Source: DASYYE01 sp035946955 (GTDB lineage Bacteria > Actinomycetota > Actinomycetes > Streptosporangiales > Streptosporangiaceae). Taken from it: a stretch of DNA of 6,942 nt. The DNA lies in assembly GCA_035946955.1 (NCBI GenBank), contig DASYYE010000451.1, positions 1 through 6,942 of the forward strand. The letters are read 5' to 3'. Position numbers and translations under genes: made by a program. The notes beneath the pieces are model-generated. The model worked only from the letters and a program-made list of their open reading frames with translations, did no database searches and was not told the origin of the DNA. Below, piece after piece: positions 5,958 to 6,942 of this stretch. Numbering within the stretch: position 1 is the first letter of the stretch; every line of letters starts with the position of its first letter.

Positions 5958-6401
5958 GTGAACGAGGACCTCGGGTGGGTGCCAGCGGAGGTGGACACCC
6001 AGCGGGTGAGCATCGCGTGGGTGCCAGCGGAGGTGGACACCCAGCGGGTGAGCATCGCCCGCGTGTACGACTACATCCCCGACGACGAGGACCCCGGCGG
6101 GATCGTGGCCACGCTGCTGGACGCGCTCGCCCCCGGCAGCTACCTGGCCATCAGCCACGGCAGCACCGACGGCCTGCCCCCAGAGACTGCCGCCACGCTC
6201 CAGCGCGGCTACAACCGCGCGGTCTCGGACCGGGGCACGCTTCGGCCGGGCCCCCAGATCGAGGCGTTCTTCGACAGTGCCGAACTGCTCGACCCGGGTG
6301 TGGTCCCCGTATCGCAGTGGCGTCCAGACCGCCCAGGCGCCCTGGTCGATGTGTGGTGTCTCGGCGGGGTGGGCCGCAAGGCTGGATCTTCTGGCGACTG
6401 A
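5958..6401 (+). pseudogene. Internally deleted SAM-dependent methyltransferase (DUF574/PF04672 family) remnant
   Basis: The frame is intact and would encode 147 residues, but the family is normally about 260-280. The N-terminal family signature is present: WVPAEVDT followed by SIARVYDY, ending at residue 39. The sequence then jumps straight to the C-terminal half: IPDDEDPGGIV (40-50), LDALAPGSYLAISH (54-67), FFDSAELLDPGVVPVSQWRPD (104-124) and GGVGRK (136-141). The whole central part, with the LLGG element and the glycine-rich SAM-binding loop (DIGSG-type motif), is missing. Roughly 120-150 residues have been lost without a frameshift. The join is near 6069-6077, where tyrosine codons of both flanks coincide (inference). 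A 14-residue block near the start is duplicated (see repeat). It should be unable to bind SAM, although it keeps a good ribosome binding site and may still be translated. The alternative start, ATG at 5919, adds 13 residues unlike the family. The family assignment rests on remembered family patterns. Confidence 0.75.
5975..6058 (+). repeat. Two exact tandem copies of a 42-bp unit
   Basis: Copy 1 (5975-6016) and copy 2 (6017-6058) are identical over all 42 bases. The flanks differ at once: G before copy 1, C before copy 2, and CC after copy 2. The unit is 14 codons, so the frame is preserved and VPAEVDTQRVSIA appears twice in the methyltransferase remnant. The lack of any mismatch suggests a recent slippage event, or possibly an assembly artefact. 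Confidence 0.95.
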
Positions 6402-6406
6402 CCTCC

Positions 6407-6412
6407 TAGAGT
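6407..6412 (+). promoter_or_regulatory. Candidate -10 element for a leaderless oxoprolinase transcript
   Basis: TAGAGT fits the actinomycete TAnnnT -10 consensus and ends 6 nt before the GTG at 6419, where transcription would be expected to begin. The first T begins an in-frame TAG (6407-6409), so translation cannot start further upstream in this frame. No Shine-Dalgarno sequence precedes the GTG. The -35 region is weak (near 6382-6389). Confidence 0.5.
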
Positions 6413-6418
6413 CTCGTC

Positions 6419-6942
6419 GTGGACGGTCGTTGGGACTTCTGGATCGACCGGGGCGGCACATTCACCGACGTGGTCGCCTGCCGCCCGGACGGCACCCTCG
6501 TGGTCCACAAGCTGCTGTCGGAGGACCCCGGCCGGTACGCCGACCCGGCGGTCGCCGCAGTCCGCCACCTGCTCGGTGTCCCGCCGGGCGAGGCCATCCC
6601 ACCCGACCGCATAGGCGTCGTCCGCCTAGGCACCACGGTGGCGACCAATGCCTTGCTCGAACAAAAGGGCGAGCGGACCGTGCTGGTCATCACCGCGGGG
6701 TTCGCTGACGCACTGCGCATCGCCTACCAGGACCGGCCCGCCATCTTCGCCCGGCAGATCGTCCGCCCGCGGATGCTGTACTCGCGGGTGGTCGAGGCGC
6801 CCGAACGGGTGTCGGCCAGCGGCGGGGTGCTGTTGCCCCTGGACGAGGAAGCGGTCGCGCAAGGACTGCGGGCCGCCTATGACGACGGGTTCCGCTGCGT
6901 GGCCGTGGTCTGCATGCATGGCTACCGCTACCCCCACCACGA
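6419..6942 (+). CDS. 5-oxoprolinase (ATP-hydrolysing) / hydantoinase A family protein, 3' partial
   Basis: The frame starts at GTG 6419 and runs off the window end after 174 complete codons. The N-terminus reads WDFWIDRGGTFTDVV (5-19), the phosphate-binding start typical of the hydantoinase A / 5-oxoprolinase fold. RLGTTVATNALLEQKGERT (69-87) follows, and then TAGF, AYQDRPAIF, RPRMLYSRVVEAPERV and LPLDEEAV, all in the family order. Full-length bacterial 5-oxoprolinases have about 1,200 residues (HyuA and HyuB parts fused), so less than a sixth is visible. Whether this copy is fused or HyuA only cannot be decided. The expected reaction is ATP-dependent opening of 5-oxo-L-proline to L-glutamate in the cytoplasm; related enzymes open N-methylhydantoin. 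An in-frame TAG at 6407 excludes an earlier start. The gene begins 17 nt after the methyltransferase remnant but appears to have its own promoter. Confidence 0.9.
   Translation, partial: MDGRWDFWIDRGGTFTDVVACRPDGTLVVHKLLSEDPGRYADPAVAAVRHLLGVPPGEAIPPDRIGVVRLGTTVATNALLEQKGERTVLVITAGFADALRIAYQDRPAIFARQIVRPRMLYSRVVEAPERVSASGGVLLPLDEEAVAQGLRAAYDDGFRCVAVVCMHGYRYPHH

Noticed and set aside
5975..6058. Two-unit tandem repeat considered as a CRISPR or minisatellite seed
   Set aside because: The units are adjacent without spacers, are only two in number, and lie inside a coding frame matching a methyltransferase N-terminus.
5913..6461. 182-residue minus-strand open frame across the methyltransferase remnant
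   Set aside because: It is a mirror of the plus-strand coding frame, including the duplicated block read in reverse. It has no domain or start signal.

Overview
The window is high-GC DNA with strong third-position G/C bias, GTG starts and actinomycete-type protein families: a DUF574/PF04672 methyltransferase, a GAF-SpoIIE phosphatase and a secreted W-D-G repeat protein. This points to a Streptomyces-like or related actinomycete chromosome. The genus cannot be fixed from this sequence. Both edges cut genes.

Layout. (1) 1-2682 (+) is the 3' part of a large UPF1-like superfamily 1 helicase with a C-terminal Vsr/MTES_1575-type nuclease domain. The Walker A end lies upstream of the window. (2) 2683-2775 is a convergent gap holding an 11-bp perfect inverted repeat that could terminate both flanking genes. 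(3) 2776-3939 (-) encodes an exported protein whose seven repeats suggest a seven-bladed beta-propeller. (4) 3940-4435 has no convincing gene. It holds a 12-bp palindrome just upstream of the propeller gene and, at 4223-4428, five successive inverted repeats in about 206 nt. (5) 4436-5719 (-) encodes a GAF + SpoIIE-type PP2C phosphatase. (6) 5720-5957 is a divergent intergenic region with an AT-richer core and several dyads. (7) 5958-6401 (+) is a remnant of a SAM-dependent methyltransferase: the middle, SAM-binding part is gone and 42 bp near its start are tandemly duplicated. (8) 6419-end (+) is the start of an ATP-dependent 5-oxoprolinase / hydantoinase A family gene, probably translated from a leaderless mRNA.

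The genes do not form an obvious single operon or pathway. The helicase-nuclease is a plausible nucleic-acid defence or repair enzyme. The phosphatase belongs to the partner-switching sigma-factor control world. The propeller protein acts outside the cytoplasm. The oxoprolinase belongs to glutathione/5-oxoproline or hydantoin-type metabolism. The least explained parts are the hairpin cluster at 4223-4428 and the decayed methyltransferase with its dyad-rich upstream region. I see no CRISPR array, tRNA, rRNA, insertion sequence or complete multi-gene defence system.
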